From: Paenibacillus humicola
Lineage (GTDB): Bacteria > Bacillota > Bacilli > Paenibacillales > Paenibacillaceae
Assembly: GCF_028826105.1 (NCBI RefSeq)
Contig: NZ_JAQGPL010000001.1
Span: 4,366,501-4,430,500 of the forward strand
DNA: 64,000 bases
Direction of reading: 5' to 3'
The first letter of the stretch is position 1; the number at the start of each line of letters is the position of its first letter. The position numbers and the translations under genes are program-made. The notes under the pieces were generated by a model, which did no database searches, was not told the origin of the DNA, and saw nothing but the letters and a program-made list of their open reading frames with translations. Below, piece after piece: positions 46,419 through 55,445 of this stretch.

Positions 46419-46715
46419 ATGCATCTGCCCGATTACGATTTTATGTCCGATACGACCGAAGAAACGACGACGCGGTTCGTGACATTCATTTCGCCGAGCT
46501 ACAAACGGTTCGATCTGGCCGTAATGACGACGAACCGGTTTTACGGCAAAAAGCTCGTCACCGACCTGCAGCAGGGCATCACCGCCATTATCGGTCAGGA
46601 CGACCTGGACGAGGAAGGATACCTCGAGCATGTGTTCAAGCTGACGGAGGAAGAAGCGGCGGATTTGAACCAGTTTCTGAGCCTTGTGGTAGGTACGGTG
46701 AATTTTACCGATTGA
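46419..46715 (+). CDS. Small conserved protein (DUF3055-like)
   Basis: A 98-residue acidic protein with SDTTEETTTRFVTFISPSYKRFDLAVMTTNRFYGKKLVTDLQQGITAIIG in pieces and EEGYLEHVFKLTEEEAADLNQFL. The pattern of a TRFV strand, FDLAVxxxxxFxGKxLV and a C-terminal helix fits DUF3055 of Bacillales. Function unknown. AAGGAGG is 11 nt before the ATG. It lies 48 nt before the next small gene and is likely cotranscribed with it. Confidence 0.65.
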   Translation: MHLPDYDFMSDTTEETTTRFVTFISPSYKRFDLAVMTTNRFYGKKLVTDLQQGITAIIGQDDLDEEGYLEHVFKLTEEEAADLNQFLSLVVGTVNFTD

Positions 46716-46763
46716 CCCGGGACACACTGTAACGGAAAGCAATTACGTTGCAGGAGGGCGGAC

Positions 46764-47048
46764 ATGGACGGATTCAAGGGCGAAAAACGCCGTCTTTACA
46801 CGGATTTGAAAACCGTTGAATCGCAGCGGAACGACCTGACGGCCGAAGAATTTCCGGAAGGCCCGTACGGCTCCGACCTGCTGACGGAATCGCTCGGCAA
46901 AAGCTCGCCGTGGCGGATCGACCAGCGGCCGCCGAACCGGTTCGATTACGAGAACCGGGAGCTGCACGCCGATATGGAACGCGGCTACCCGGGCGACAGC
47001 GGCCAGGGCAATGCCGTGCTTGACGGCAAGGACCTTGACCAGTCTTGA
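46764..47048 (+). CDS. Small hypothetical cytosolic protein
   Basis: A 94-residue, charged, probably largely disordered protein (MDGFKGEKRRLYTDL, SQRNDLTAEEFPEGPYGS, PNRFDYENRELHADMERGYPG). No signal peptide, membrane segment or known motif. An AGGAGG-type site lies before the ATG, and a strong terminator follows at once. I do not recognise a named family. Confidence 0.65.
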   Translation: MDGFKGEKRRLYTDLKTVESQRNDLTAEEFPEGPYGSDLLTESLGKSSPWRIDQRPPNRFDYENRELHADMERGYPGDSGQGNAVLDGKDLDQS

Positions 47049-47103
47049 ACGAAAGCCTCCGGATTCCCGTACGCAGGGAACTCGGAGGCTTTCGTTCTTT
47101 TAT
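47047..47103 (+). terminator. Terminator after the two small genes
   Basis: 15-bp stem GAACGAAAGCCTCCG / CGGAGGCTTTCGTTC with inner TTCCC/GGGAA pairing, then TTTT. It overlaps the stop codon of the preceding gene. Confidence 0.88.
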
Positions 47104-47197
47104 CAGGCCGGACATTCGAAACGGTCCGCGTTCGCTTAGACGATGCACTTTGCAGAGTCGAGCCGGGTAACCTGGGCCGCCGCCTGCTCCGCCGCAC

Positions 47198-48811
47198 TCA
47201 TTCACCCTCCGCCGAATAATGATAGTCCCGGTATTCCTGCGGCGTGCAGCCGACCAGCTTCTTGAAGAGGTACGTGAAATACGCCGACGTCTGAATGCCG
47301 ACCTCATCGGCGACCTCGTACACCTTGATGCCCGGGTCCTGCAGCAGCGCCTTGGCCCGCTCGATCCGCGTCGCTTGGACGAACTCGGAGATCGTCTTCC
47401 CCGTTTCGCGCTTGAACAGCACGCTCAGGTAGCTGGCGTTCAGGTTAAACTGCTCCGCCAGCTGCTTGACCGTCCAATTCTCCTTCAGCCGCTCCGCGAT
47501 GAAGGCGGAGACGTTGCGGATCAGGTGATGCTGCTGGCCCGCGCGCTCCTTCCCCGCGTTTTGCATGCAGCGCTCGACGTATTCCGTCAGCAGCCCGGCG
47601 ATTTGCCCCGCGCTGCCGCAATCCAGCATCCGCCGCCACATCAGGATGCTCGTCTCGCCGCCTGGCTCTTCCCCCGGCTTCATATGGCGGAACAGCTCGC
47701 TCAGGAAATTCATCCCAAACGCCTGCGCATAGGAAAAGGAGACCGTCTCCCGCGTCAGCAGGACGTCCAGCATCCGGTTCAAATAGCCGCCGGCCTTCTC
47801 CGCATCGCCCGCTTCCATCAGCTGCACGAGCTTCGGCATCCATTCCTCGCGCAGCCGGTAATCGTTGAACTCGCCGGATATGTGGCCGTCGTACCGGACA
47901 ATCTGGCCTTCCGCGACCAGGCGCGCCTTGGCCATCATGAATTTGGTTTCCCGGTAAAGCAGCGGAGCCTCGTCCCAGCGGCTTCCCGTCCGGCTGCAGC
48001 CGATCGTCACTGTCGCGCCGTGCTGCTCCTGCATCATTTCCTGCACGAACTGCATCCGTTTCTCCGCGAGCACCCTCTCCTCCGGCGTCGGATTCGCCAG
48101 CATGGCGATGAATTCGTCCGGCGCGGACTGAGCCAGAAAGACCGATTCGACATCGGAGAAGCCGATCTCCACCGTTTTCTTAAACCCGCTTCCGAGGCGC
48201 ATGCGCGCTTGCGCTTCCCTGCCGGACGTCTGATAACGGTCCAAGCCGATAACTAAGAGATGAAAGCCTTGTCCGATCCGCGGCACCTCCATCAGACGGT
48301 TCCAGGAGGCGAGCGTCTCCTCCGACTGCGCTTCCTCCGCAATCAGGTCGAGCACGAACCGCTCCTTGATCAGCTTCAGGCTTCCCGATACTTTCTCCTC
48401 CAGCTCCCTCGTCTGCTCGACAACGCTGCGCATCCGCTCCAGCGCGTCCCGGAACGCCGTCAGCCGGCTCGTCACTTCCTCCGGCTTCAGCGGCTTCAGG
48501 ACGTATGCTTGGGCGCCGACATGAATCGCATCCTGGACGAACTCGAATTCGTTGTAGCCGCTGATCATCAGCACCTGCAGATGGGGATGGAGTTTCTTCG
48601 CCTCCGCTACGAGCTCGATGCCGTTCATGCCGGGCATCGCGACGTCCGAGATCAGCACGTCGAACGCCGTTTGCCGCAGCAGCACCAGCGCCTCTTCCCC
48701 CGATTCGCATGCAGCCGGGACGTCGAAGCCGAGCTTATTCCAGTCGATATTGCGGACGAGCCCGGCCAGGTTGGACGGCTCGTCGTCGACGATCAATACC
48801 TTAAGCGGCAC
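47198..48811 (-). CDS. YesN-type response regulator (REC + AraC)
   Basis: A 537-residue protein. Receiver domain 1-120 with D9/D10, phospho-acceptor D56 in LISDVAMPG, and K in VLKPLKPEE. A middle region of unknown fold follows (130-420). The C-terminal AraC helix-turn-helices are at about 435-535 (NWTVKQLAEQFNLNASYLSVLFKRETGKTISEF, VYEVADEVGIQTSAYFTYLFKKLVGCTPQEYRD in pieces). GTG start at 48811 with AGGAGGG upstream, directly after the kinase stop. It partners the kinase and controls the adjacent importer, by analogy with YesMN-type systems. Confidence 0.92.
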   Translation of the reverse strand: MPLKVLIVDDEPSNLAGLVRNIDWNKLGFDVPAACESGEEALVLLRQTAFDVLISDVAMPGMNGIELVAEAKKLHPHLQVLMISGYNEFEFVQDAIHVGAQAYVLKPLKPEEVTSRLTAFRDALERMRSVVEQTRELEEKVSGSLKLIKERFVLDLIAEEAQSEETLASWNRLMEVPRIGQGFHLLVIGLDRYQTSGREAQARMRLGSGFKKTVEIGFSDVESVFLAQSAPDEFIAMLANPTPEERVLAEKRMQFVQEMMQEQHGATVTIGCSRTGSRWDEAPLLYRETKFMMAKARLVAEGQIVRYDGHISGEFNDYRLREEWMPKLVQLMEAGDAEKAGGYLNRMLDVLLTRETVSFSYAQAFGMNFLSELFRHMKPGEEPGGETSILMWRRMLDCGSAGQIAGLLTEYVERCMQNAGKERAGQQHHLIRNVSAFIAERLKENWTVKQLAEQFNLNASYLSVLFKRETGKTISEFVQATRIERAKALLQDPGIKVYEVADEVGIQTSAYFTYLFKKLVGCTPQEYRDYHYSAEGE

Positions 48812-50674
48812 TTACGGTTCCCTCCTTAACGCCGGCTCGGCGAAGCTGGCGGGGAATTTGACGGTAACCCGCGTCCATTGTCCGCTGACGCTCTCGACCA
48901 GGAAAGACGCATCGCCGCCAAAATACAGCGCCAGCCTTTCCTTGATGTTGGCCGTGCCGAAGCCGTTGCCTTTACCGATATAGGTTCCCTGATCAAGCTC
49001 CTTCAGCCTGTCCGCGGGAATGCCTTTCCCGTTATCGAAAACCGACATCCCGATTTCGTCCCCCGCCTTTCGAACCGATATCCGGATCACGGCGTCCGGC
49101 TTGCGAAAAATAGCGCCGTGAACGTAACAGTTCTCCACGATGGGCTGCAAAATCGTCTTAATCGTATAATAATCGAGCGCCGCCTCATCGATATCCCACT
49201 CCACGCGCACGCGTCCGGGATAACGGAACTCGCAGATGTCCAAATACGCTTTGACGTGCTCGAGCTCGTCGCGGATGCGGATCGCGCTGATCCGGTTGTT
49301 CAACGTCAGCCGGTAAAAGGTCGTGAGCGCGTCGATAATCCGGATCTGCTCCTCGTCCTGCGCACTCAGCGCGCGCCAGCGGAGAAGCCCGAGCGAATTG
49401 TAAATAAAATGGGGATTAATCTGCGCCTGCAGCGCCTTGAACGCCTGCTCCCGCTCGACGAGCCCCGCCTGCGTGATATCCTCCACCAGCCGGCCGAGCC
49501 GCTCCGACATCGAGTTGAACAGCTTTTCGAGCTCGCCCAGCTCGTCCTGCTCCCAATTGCGCACCGTCACCTCGAAATCCCCGCGGGACACGTCGCTCAT
49601 GCGGGTACCCAGCTTGCGGATGCGGTACACGATATTTTTGACGATCGTCATCATGAGCGAGATCGACAGCAGCAGGAAAAAGGCCGTCACGCCGACGATA
49701 AGCAGCAAAATCGCGCGGTTCTGATCGTCCATATATTTCATGTGGATCAGCGCGACGACGTGCCAGCCGGAGGACAGCGGCTTTGCGATTAGCAGCTCCT
49801 TTGTGCCGGTAAGGTCCAGCACCGGTGTTCCGCCGCTCGCGCCGCTTCCCGCCTGCGCCGTGTCCGTCCCCTGCTCCTTGCCGCCGTCCGCCGTTGCCGC
49901 CTGCGGCTCCTGACTCGCGTCTTCGTCCGGCCAGTCGGCCTTAATCCGGCTGCCGATCCGCTCCCGCTCCGTCGCGGCGAGAACGCGCCCGTTGTCGTCG
50001 ACGATGTACAGGCTGCCGCCGTTGTCGAACGGATGATCGAACAGCTCCCCGAATACGGCGTCGTAATTCAGCAGGATGTAGACAACGCCGAGCAGTGTGC
50101 CGGAATTGTCGATTATTTTGCGCGTCAGAATGATCTGGTTCGGGTTGCCGGGCACGGTGCTCCAGCGGAGCGAATGCGGGTCCTCCGATACTTCCTTGTA
50201 CCAGGCGCGCTCGTCCATGCCGGATACCATTCTTGCCTCCGGGCGCCACAGCAGCTGGCCGTCCTGCACGAGCGTCTCGTTCGTATGATAGATCCGGAAG
50301 TCCGCGATGCCGGGCAAATATTTGCTCGTGATCAGAAAGGTGCGGTCTACGTAATTGACCGTATCGACGATGTCGGCCATATCCGTATAGTCCCGCGAGA
50401 GCCGGGCGATCAGCTCGCCGTCGGTCGCCGACCGGACGGCCAGCAGCTCGTAGCTCATTTTGCTGAAATCCACGATTTTCGCCGTCTGCCGCACCGATTC
50501 GTCCGCCGCGACCAGATAGCTGTGGTGGAAGCTCCGCATGATCATATAAACGGCGCCGCTCCCGAGCGCGAGCGTCGGAAGCAGCAAAATGAGGACGTAT
50601 AGGGTCAAAATTTTGCTTCTCAGGTTCAATCGGCGCGTAAAGCCGATAATCAGTTTCTCCAGCTGCAGACGCAA
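48812..50674 (-). CDS. YesM-type sensor histidine kinase
   Basis: A 620-residue membrane kinase. TM1 about 22-44, an extracellular Cache-like sensor (45-335, including an Ala/Gly/Asp-rich insert near 255-285), TM2 about 338-362, a HAMP linker, then the His-kinase domain with H422 in QAQINPHFIYNSLGLLRW, N-box EPIVENCYVHGAI-like LQPIVENCYVHGA, and G-boxes VFDNGKGIPADRL and GFGTANIKERL. The start is TTG at 50674 (AGGGG about 10 nt upstream). It lies between the importer genes and its regulator. Ligand unknown, probably a sugar. Confidence 0.92.
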   Translation of the reverse strand: MRLQLEKLIIGFTRRLNLRSKILTLYVLILLLPTLALGSGAVYMIMRSFHHSYLVAADESVRQTAKIVDFSKMSYELLAVRSATDGELIARLSRDYTDMADIVDTVNYVDRTFLITSKYLPGIADFRIYHTNETLVQDGQLLWRPEARMVSGMDERAWYKEVSEDPHSLRWSTVPGNPNQIILTRKIIDNSGTLLGVVYILLNYDAVFGELFDHPFDNGGSLYIVDDNGRVLAATERERIGSRIKADWPDEDASQEPQAATADGGKEQGTDTAQAGSGASGGTPVLDLTGTKELLIAKPLSSGWHVVALIHMKYMDDQNRAILLLIVGVTAFFLLLSISLMMTIVKNIVYRIRKLGTRMSDVSRGDFEVTVRNWEQDELGELEKLFNSMSERLGRLVEDITQAGLVEREQAFKALQAQINPHFIYNSLGLLRWRALSAQDEEQIRIIDALTTFYRLTLNNRISAIRIRDELEHVKAYLDICEFRYPGRVRVEWDIDEAALDYYTIKTILQPIVENCYVHGAIFRKPDAVIRISVRKAGDEIGMSVFDNGKGIPADRLKELDQGTYIGKGNGFGTANIKERLALYFGGDASFLVESVSGQWTRVTVKFPASFAEPALRREP

Positions 50675-50740
50675 GTTGTCATACCCCTTTCATACAGGTG
50701 GAGTATATCACAAGCCCGGCCAAACGCGTTTATTCGCCCG

Positions 50741-50774
50741 AAAGGGGAAGCTGCCTTTACCGGCGGCTTCCCCT
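50741..50774 (-). terminator. Hairpin between the second lipoprotein gene and the kinase gene
   Basis: Stem GGGGAAGC / GCTTCCCC with a 14-nt loop and a short U tract. It may reduce transcription from the abundant lipoprotein into the low-level kinase. Confidence 0.6.
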
Positions 50775-50789
50775 GGCATCGCAGCATGA

Positions 50790-52475
50790 TCAGGAATTGC
50801 TGGATTCCTTGAGCGTATCGAACCATTCTTTCTTGAGCTCGCTCCAATGCGCGCGCTTCTCGAGCGCGGACCGGAAGTCGTTCCAGGCCGCTTCGAAGGC
50901 GGCGGCGTCCTTCGCCATGATGAGCTTGGCTTTGAACTCCTTGCGCACGTTTTCGAGCTCCGGCAAATACTTCTCCCACAGGCCGCCCGGCTTCGCCTTG
51001 ACCATATCCTGCGGCTCGGCGACGCGGACGCCGCCCATTTTGCCGATCGCCTGCGTGAAGTCGATCGTTTTCTGGCGGCCCTTCGGCTCGGTGACGTCGT
51101 AATTCCACCACGGATACCATTCGTTGCTGTAGGACGACGTCATATACAAGCCCGGGTTTGTGCTCGCGACCTTCGCTGCGTCTCCGGAATCGTGCAGCTG
51201 CTGGTAATTGGAATCGGTAAACTTCCATTTGCCGAGCGGTTTATCCGTCCAGTTCCAATACACGCCGGCCGGCCCTTCGTTGACGACCTGCTGCATCTCC
51301 GGCTTCTGCGTCAGCGTATAATCGTAAAATTTCAAAATCGCGTCGAGATTTTTCGTCTTTTTGCTGATGTAGGTGTCGTTGCCCGGATACGGATTGATGA
51401 TCTGATTCGTGCCGATCGCGCTTACGCCGTCAACCTTCGGGTACGGAATGGTTTCGTAATACCACGCCGGCTCCGTCGGTCCGTTCAGCACCTCCCAAAT
51501 ATGCGCGTCCATGTTGAAAAATCCCCCGGCGTTCACGGCGATACGTCCGGATTTGCTTTTCTCCCGGTAGCGCTCGGACTTGTCCGTAATCGCTTCGTGA
51601 TCGAGCAGGTTTTCCCGGTAAAGTTTGTTCATCCACTTGTAAGCGGCTTTGTACTGAGGATCGTCATAAATGAACTGATAGCTGTCGCCTTTCTTTTCCA
51701 CCGGAATAACGCCGCCGGCCGTCGCCGTCGTCACCCCGAACGTGCTCAAAATGACGTTCTCGTCGTTTGCGTCGGACAGAAAGCTGAGCGGGATCAAGTT
51801 TTTGCCCGATGCGTCCTTCTGCTGGGCCGCGAGCTTCAGAAACTTCTCCACGCCGTCGATTGTCTTCAAATCGTCCTTGGTCATGCCGGTTTTCTCCAGC
51901 ACGTCGGAGCGTACGAACCAGCCGAGAGACGCCCAGCCCGGCCACGGATCGTCCGGATTCTGATCGAACCACGACGGAATCGACCAGATATGCCCGTCCT
52001 TGTCCTTCATGGCATCCAAATATTTTTTCGGAATCGATGCCAGCCCGGGGTATTTGTCCGGCATGTTGAAATACTGCTCCAGCGGCAAAATGGTGCCCGA
52101 ATTGACCATCGCGGAATTGACCACGTCGCCGCGCGAGAAAATCGCGGCGTCCTCGAAGCCGCCCGTGTTCAGCTTCAGGTTGAGCGCCGTCAGCGCATCG
52201 CCCTGCGTCGCTTCGAGCTGAACGTCGATGCCCGGCTCCTTTTCCCGCCAATACTTCTGTACCATGCTGTCGTTGTTGATCGTCGCCGACCAGCCAAGCC
52301 ACAGCTTGAATGATTTGGAGCCCCCGGAATTGGATCCGGCAGCGGCTCCGGTCTCCGCATTCCCGGCGGTACCGCTCCCGCCCGAGCCGCTTCCGCCCGA
52401 ACAGGCCGTCAGCCCAAGCATGAGCGCCAGCGCCCCTGCCGCAAGCTTTTTCGATGATAACCGATGAAACTTCAT
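50790..52475 (-). CDS. Sugar ABC importer solute-binding lipoprotein (second system)
   Basis: A 561-residue lipoprotein. Lipobox LTAC with C25, a long Gly/Ser linker, then KSFKLWLGWSATINNDSMVQKYWREKEPGIDVQLEATQ in pieces, IWSIPSWFDQNPDDPWPGWASLGWFVRSDVLEKTGM in pieces and FFNMDAHIWEVL. It belongs to the large LplA/YtcQ-type group but is not a close copy of the lipoprotein at 32515. The ATG at 52475 has GGGGAGG 5 nt upstream. It follows the two permease genes and precedes the sensor kinase. Confidence 0.9.
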   Translation of the reverse strand: MKFHRLSSKKLAAGALALMLGLTACSGGSGSGGSGTAGNAETGAAAGSNSGGSKSFKLWLGWSATINNDSMVQKYWREKEPGIDVQLEATQGDALTALNLKLNTGGFEDAAIFSRGDVVNSAMVNSGTILPLEQYFNMPDKYPGLASIPKKYLDAMKDKDGHIWSIPSWFDQNPDDPWPGWASLGWFVRSDVLEKTGMTKDDLKTIDGVEKFLKLAAQQKDASGKNLIPLSFLSDANDENVILSTFGVTTATAGGVIPVEKKGDSYQFIYDDPQYKAAYKWMNKLYRENLLDHEAITDKSERYREKSKSGRIAVNAGGFFNMDAHIWEVLNGPTEPAWYYETIPYPKVDGVSAIGTNQIINPYPGNDTYISKKTKNLDAILKFYDYTLTQKPEMQQVVNEGPAGVYWNWTDKPLGKWKFTDSNYQQLHDSGDAAKVASTNPGLYMTSSYSNEWYPWWNYDVTEPKGRQKTIDFTQAIGKMGGVRVAEPQDMVKAKPGGLWEKYLPELENVRKEFKAKLIMAKDAAAFEAAWNDFRSALEKRAHWSELKKEWFDTLKESSNS

Positions 52476-52540
52476 GCAAGCCTCCCCTTTCATTCTCTTT
52501 CAATTGGTATGTGGTGCTGCCTGATACCCTTTGGTAGCGA

Positions 52541-53437
52541 TCAGCCTTTGACCGAGCCGATCAGAACGCCTTTGACGAAATACCGCTGCAGAAACGGATA
52601 CACGCACAGAATCGGGATCGCGCTCACCATGACCGTCGACATTTTGATCGACATCAGGGTGACCGTCGACAGCATGTTGCCGCGGGCGATCGCCTCGGCA
52701 TTGTTGTTCGAGCCGAGCACCGCCGAGATGTCCTGCGCCGACAGCAGCTGCTGCAGGAAGGTCTGCACCGGGATCAAGTCCTGATCCGAGACGAAGAAAG
52801 CGCCGGCGAACCAGTCGTTCCAATGCATAACCGCGGTGAACAGCCCGAGCGCCGCCAGCATCGGCTTGGACAGCGGGACGACGATGGAGAGCAGCACGCG
52901 CCATGCGCTTGCGCCGTCCATCTCGGCCGATTCCAGCAGCGCCTCGGGAATGCCCTGGATAAACTTCATCATGACAAACATGTTCCAGGCCGAGAACGCG
53001 GACGGGATGATGTACACCCAGAACGTGTTGAGCAGCGACAATTGGAACAGCTGAATATAGAACGGAATCAGTCCGCCGCTGAACAGCATCGTAATCAGGA
53101 CGTAGCCGAGCAGGACGCGCCTGGCCGGCAGCAGCCGGTAAGACAAGCCGAACGCCGCGAGCAGCGTCACGAGCAGACCGGACACGGTCCCGGCAATCGT
53201 CCGGGCGATCGTGATCAGATAGGCGTGCCGGATCACGACGTTGCCCAGCACGACCTCGTAGTTATACAGCGTGAACTGCCTTGGCCATAGATATACGCCC
53301 CCTTTGGCCGCATCGCTGCCTACGTTCAAGGAAATCGCAAGCATGTACAGGAAAGGGTAAATGACCGACAAGCATAAGAGAAGGAGCACGACATGGATGG
53401 CGGTTTGTCCGATTCGGTCCGATGCGGAACGTTTCAT
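52541..53437 (-). CDS. Sugar ABC importer permease (LplC/YtcP type, second system)
   Basis: A 298-residue membrane protein with six segments. The coupling loop is ESAEMDGASAWRVLLSIVVPLSKP and the terminus VQRYFVKGVLIGSVKG-like (LQRYFVKGVLIGSVKG). It starts 2 nt after the partner permease stop. The middle carries an unusual extra stretch, QQLLSAQDISAVLGSNNNAEAIARG in pieces. Confidence 0.92.
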   Translation of the reverse strand: MKRSASDRIGQTAIHVVLLLLCLSVIYPFLYMLAISLNVGSDAAKGGVYLWPRQFTLYNYEVVLGNVVIRHAYLITIARTIAGTVSGLLVTLLAAFGLSYRLLPARRVLLGYVLITMLFSGGLIPFYIQLFQLSLLNTFWVYIIPSAFSAWNMFVMMKFIQGIPEALLESAEMDGASAWRVLLSIVVPLSKPMLAALGLFTAVMHWNDWFAGAFFVSDQDLIPVQTFLQQLLSAQDISAVLGSNNNAEAIARGNMLSTVTLMSIKMSTVMVSAIPILCVYPFLQRYFVKGVLIGSVKG

Positions 53438-53439
53438 GC

Positions 53440-54333
53440 TTACCAGAGCCCCTCCCCGTTGATTTTGCGCGAGGTCTTATTCGTGATCAGCACGAGCAGG
53501 AGACTGATCGCGGAGGACAGCAGGCCGACGGCCGTCGCCATGCCGAAATATCCCTGCTGAAGCCCGCTCCGCAAAATATACGTGTCGAGCACGTCCGCCA
53601 CCGGCTGATTGGCCGGGTTCATGAGCGGATAAATCTGATCCATGCCGACTGCGATCAGGCTGGGCATGCTCAGGATGAGCACGATCGAGATCGTCGGCAG
53701 GATGCCGGGCAGCGTGATGTGCCGGACTTGCGCCCACCGGCCCGCGCCTTCGACTCTCGCGGCCTCGTACAGCTGCGGATCGATGGTCGTGATGGCCGCG
53801 AGATACAGGATCGTGTTCCAGCCGACCTCCTTCCACAGGCCGCTCGCCACGATCATCGGCCGGAACCAATCAGTCGAGCCGAGGAAGAAAACCGGCTGGC
53901 CGCCCAAGCCCGCGATCATTTGGTTCACGAGCCCGCCGTCCAGCGTCAGCAGCGATTGCAGAATATAGGCCACGACGATCCAGGAGAAGAAATGCGGCAG
54001 GTAGCTGACCGACTGCACGAATCGTTTGAAGCCGCTGTGCCGCACCTCATTGATCAGCAGCGCCAGCGCGATCGGAGCGGGAAACCCGAACACGAATTTC
54101 AGGACGGCGATATAAATCGTATTCTTCACCACCGACCAGAACTGGTCGTCCTGGAGGAAGGCGAAGTTGTCCAGCCCGACCCACGGGCTGGTCCACATCG
54201 TATTGCCGATATGAAAGTTTTTGAACGCCACCTGGATGCCCGCCATGGGGATATAGCTGAACAGAAACAATAAAACGACGGCCGGCGCGATCATCACGTA
54301 TTGCCAGCGGTATTTGTACAAGCGGTCAAGCAT
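53440..54333 (-). CDS. Sugar ABC importer permease (LplB/YteP type, second system)
   Basis: A 297-residue membrane protein, first gene of the second importer operon. APAVVLLFLFSYIPMAGIQVAFKNF in pieces, NEVRHSGFKRFVQSVSYLPHFFSW, the coupling loop EAARVEGAGRWAQVRHITLPG, and TSRKINGEGLW at the end. The 200 bp upstream carries the terminator of the exonuclease gene; a sugar-responsive promoter is expected there but not recognised. Confidence 0.92.
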   Translation of the reverse strand: MLDRLYKYRWQYVMIAPAVVLLFLFSYIPMAGIQVAFKNFHIGNTMWTSPWVGLDNFAFLQDDQFWSVVKNTIYIAVLKFVFGFPAPIALALLINEVRHSGFKRFVQSVSYLPHFFSWIVVAYILQSLLTLDGGLVNQMIAGLGGQPVFFLGSTDWFRPMIVASGLWKEVGWNTILYLAAITTIDPQLYEAARVEGAGRWAQVRHITLPGILPTISIVLILSMPSLIAVGMDQIYPLMNPANQPVADVLDTYILRSGLQQGYFGMATAVGLLSSAISLLLVLITNKTSRKINGEGLW

Positions 54334-54457
54334 TCGATCACCTCAATACGTCCATTATACGGACGCGGCGAAGTCGTCAGCTACGAGACAACGATTGGAT
54401 TTCTATTGCGATGATTGGGGAATGAGGCGGGGGTCAATCCACACGGCTTCGTAAAAC

Positions 54458-54515
54458 GAAAAACCCTCAGAAGCAGGCGCTATTTTTTTCAAGCGCTCGT
54501 CCCTGAGGGTTTTAA
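54458..54515 (-). terminator. Terminator of the exonuclease gene
   Basis: Stem AAAACCCTCAG / CTGAGGGTTTT enclosing a second GCGC-type hairpin, with U tracts. It lies 23 nt after the exonuclease stop. Confidence 0.8.
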
Positions 54516-54537
54516 TTCGTTTCGCTTCTGTTTTCGT

Positions 54538-55419
54538 TTAGCCGATCAACGTCATCAAGCTGCGGAATTCCAGCTCCTCGAATTTATTCATCACCTGCGC
54601 CCGGTTGACCGCCCAGCCGCATTCGCCCAGCTCCAGCTCGACCGGCGCGTCGCAGCGGATGCGGGCCAGGTCGCGCGACAGATGGAGCATGTCAAGATCA
54701 GCTTCGATTTTGGCCCGGACGCTTTTGGACAGCTTGTCCAGGTTGGCCAAAATGCCGTCGACGGAGCCGAATTCCTGCACGAGCTTATGCGCCGTTTTCT
54801 CGCCGATGCCGCGCACGCCGGGGTAATTGTCGCTCGTGTCGCCCATCAGCCCCTTGACGCAAATCACCTGCTCGGGCGTCAGCTGCCGCTCCTCCATCAA
54901 AAATTGCGGGGTATAGACGGCATAGTTGCCCTGCCCCTTCTTCATGATGACGACCGTGATCCGCTCGTCGACCAGCTGCAGCAGGTCGTGATCGCCCGAC
55001 AGCACGAACACCTCGGCGTCCGTGCTGTGCCGTTTAGCCAATGTCCCGATGCAGTCGTCCGCTTCGAAGCCGGCGATTCCGATATTCGGAACGCCGAAGC
55101 TGCTCACGACCTCCTTCACGAGGTCGAACTGCGGAATCAAATCCTCCGGGGCTTCCGGCCGGTTCGCCTTGTAGCCCTCGTACTGCGACGTCCGGAACGT
55201 CGTGCTGCCCATATCCCAGCAGCAGGCGACGTGGGTCGGTTCGAATTTTTGCACCGCATCCATAAAATATTTGACGAAGCCGTAAATCGCATTCACCGGA
55301 ACGCCGGCGCTTGTCCGCCTCACGGTGCCGCCGTAGGAATTGGCGAAAAACGCCCGGAACAGCAGCGCCATCCCGTCCACCAGCAGCAGTCTTTTCCCTG
55401 AACTCTCGTTGCCGTTCAT
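54538..55419 (-). CDS. 5'-3' exonuclease (PolA N-terminal / YpcP family)
   Basis: A 293-residue FEN-like nuclease. LLLVDGMALLFRAFFA, VACCWDMGSTTFRTSQYEGYKANRP in pieces, FEADDCIGTLAKR, LSGDHDLLQLVD, and the helix-hairpin-helix GLMGDTSDNYPGVRGIGEKTAHKLV, with metal-binding aspartates throughout. It lacks a polymerase domain, so it is a stand-alone flap/exonuclease acting in repair and primer removal. The ATG at 55419 has GGGAGGAG upstream. It lies 27 nt after the aminotransferase stop. Confidence 0.92.
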   Translation of the reverse strand: MNGNESSGKRLLLVDGMALLFRAFFANSYGGTVRRTSAGVPVNAIYGFVKYFMDAVQKFEPTHVACCWDMGSTTFRTSQYEGYKANRPEAPEDLIPQFDLVKEVVSSFGVPNIGIAGFEADDCIGTLAKRHSTDAEVFVLSGDHDLLQLVDERITVVIMKKGQGNYAVYTPQFLMEERQLTPEQVICVKGLMGDTSDNYPGVRGIGEKTAHKLVQEFGSVDGILANLDKLSKSVRAKIEADLDMLHLSRDLARIRCDAPVELELGECGWAVNRAQVMNKFEELEFRSLMTLIG

Positions 55420-55445
55420 CCTGTTCTCCTCCCGCATTCGTGAAC

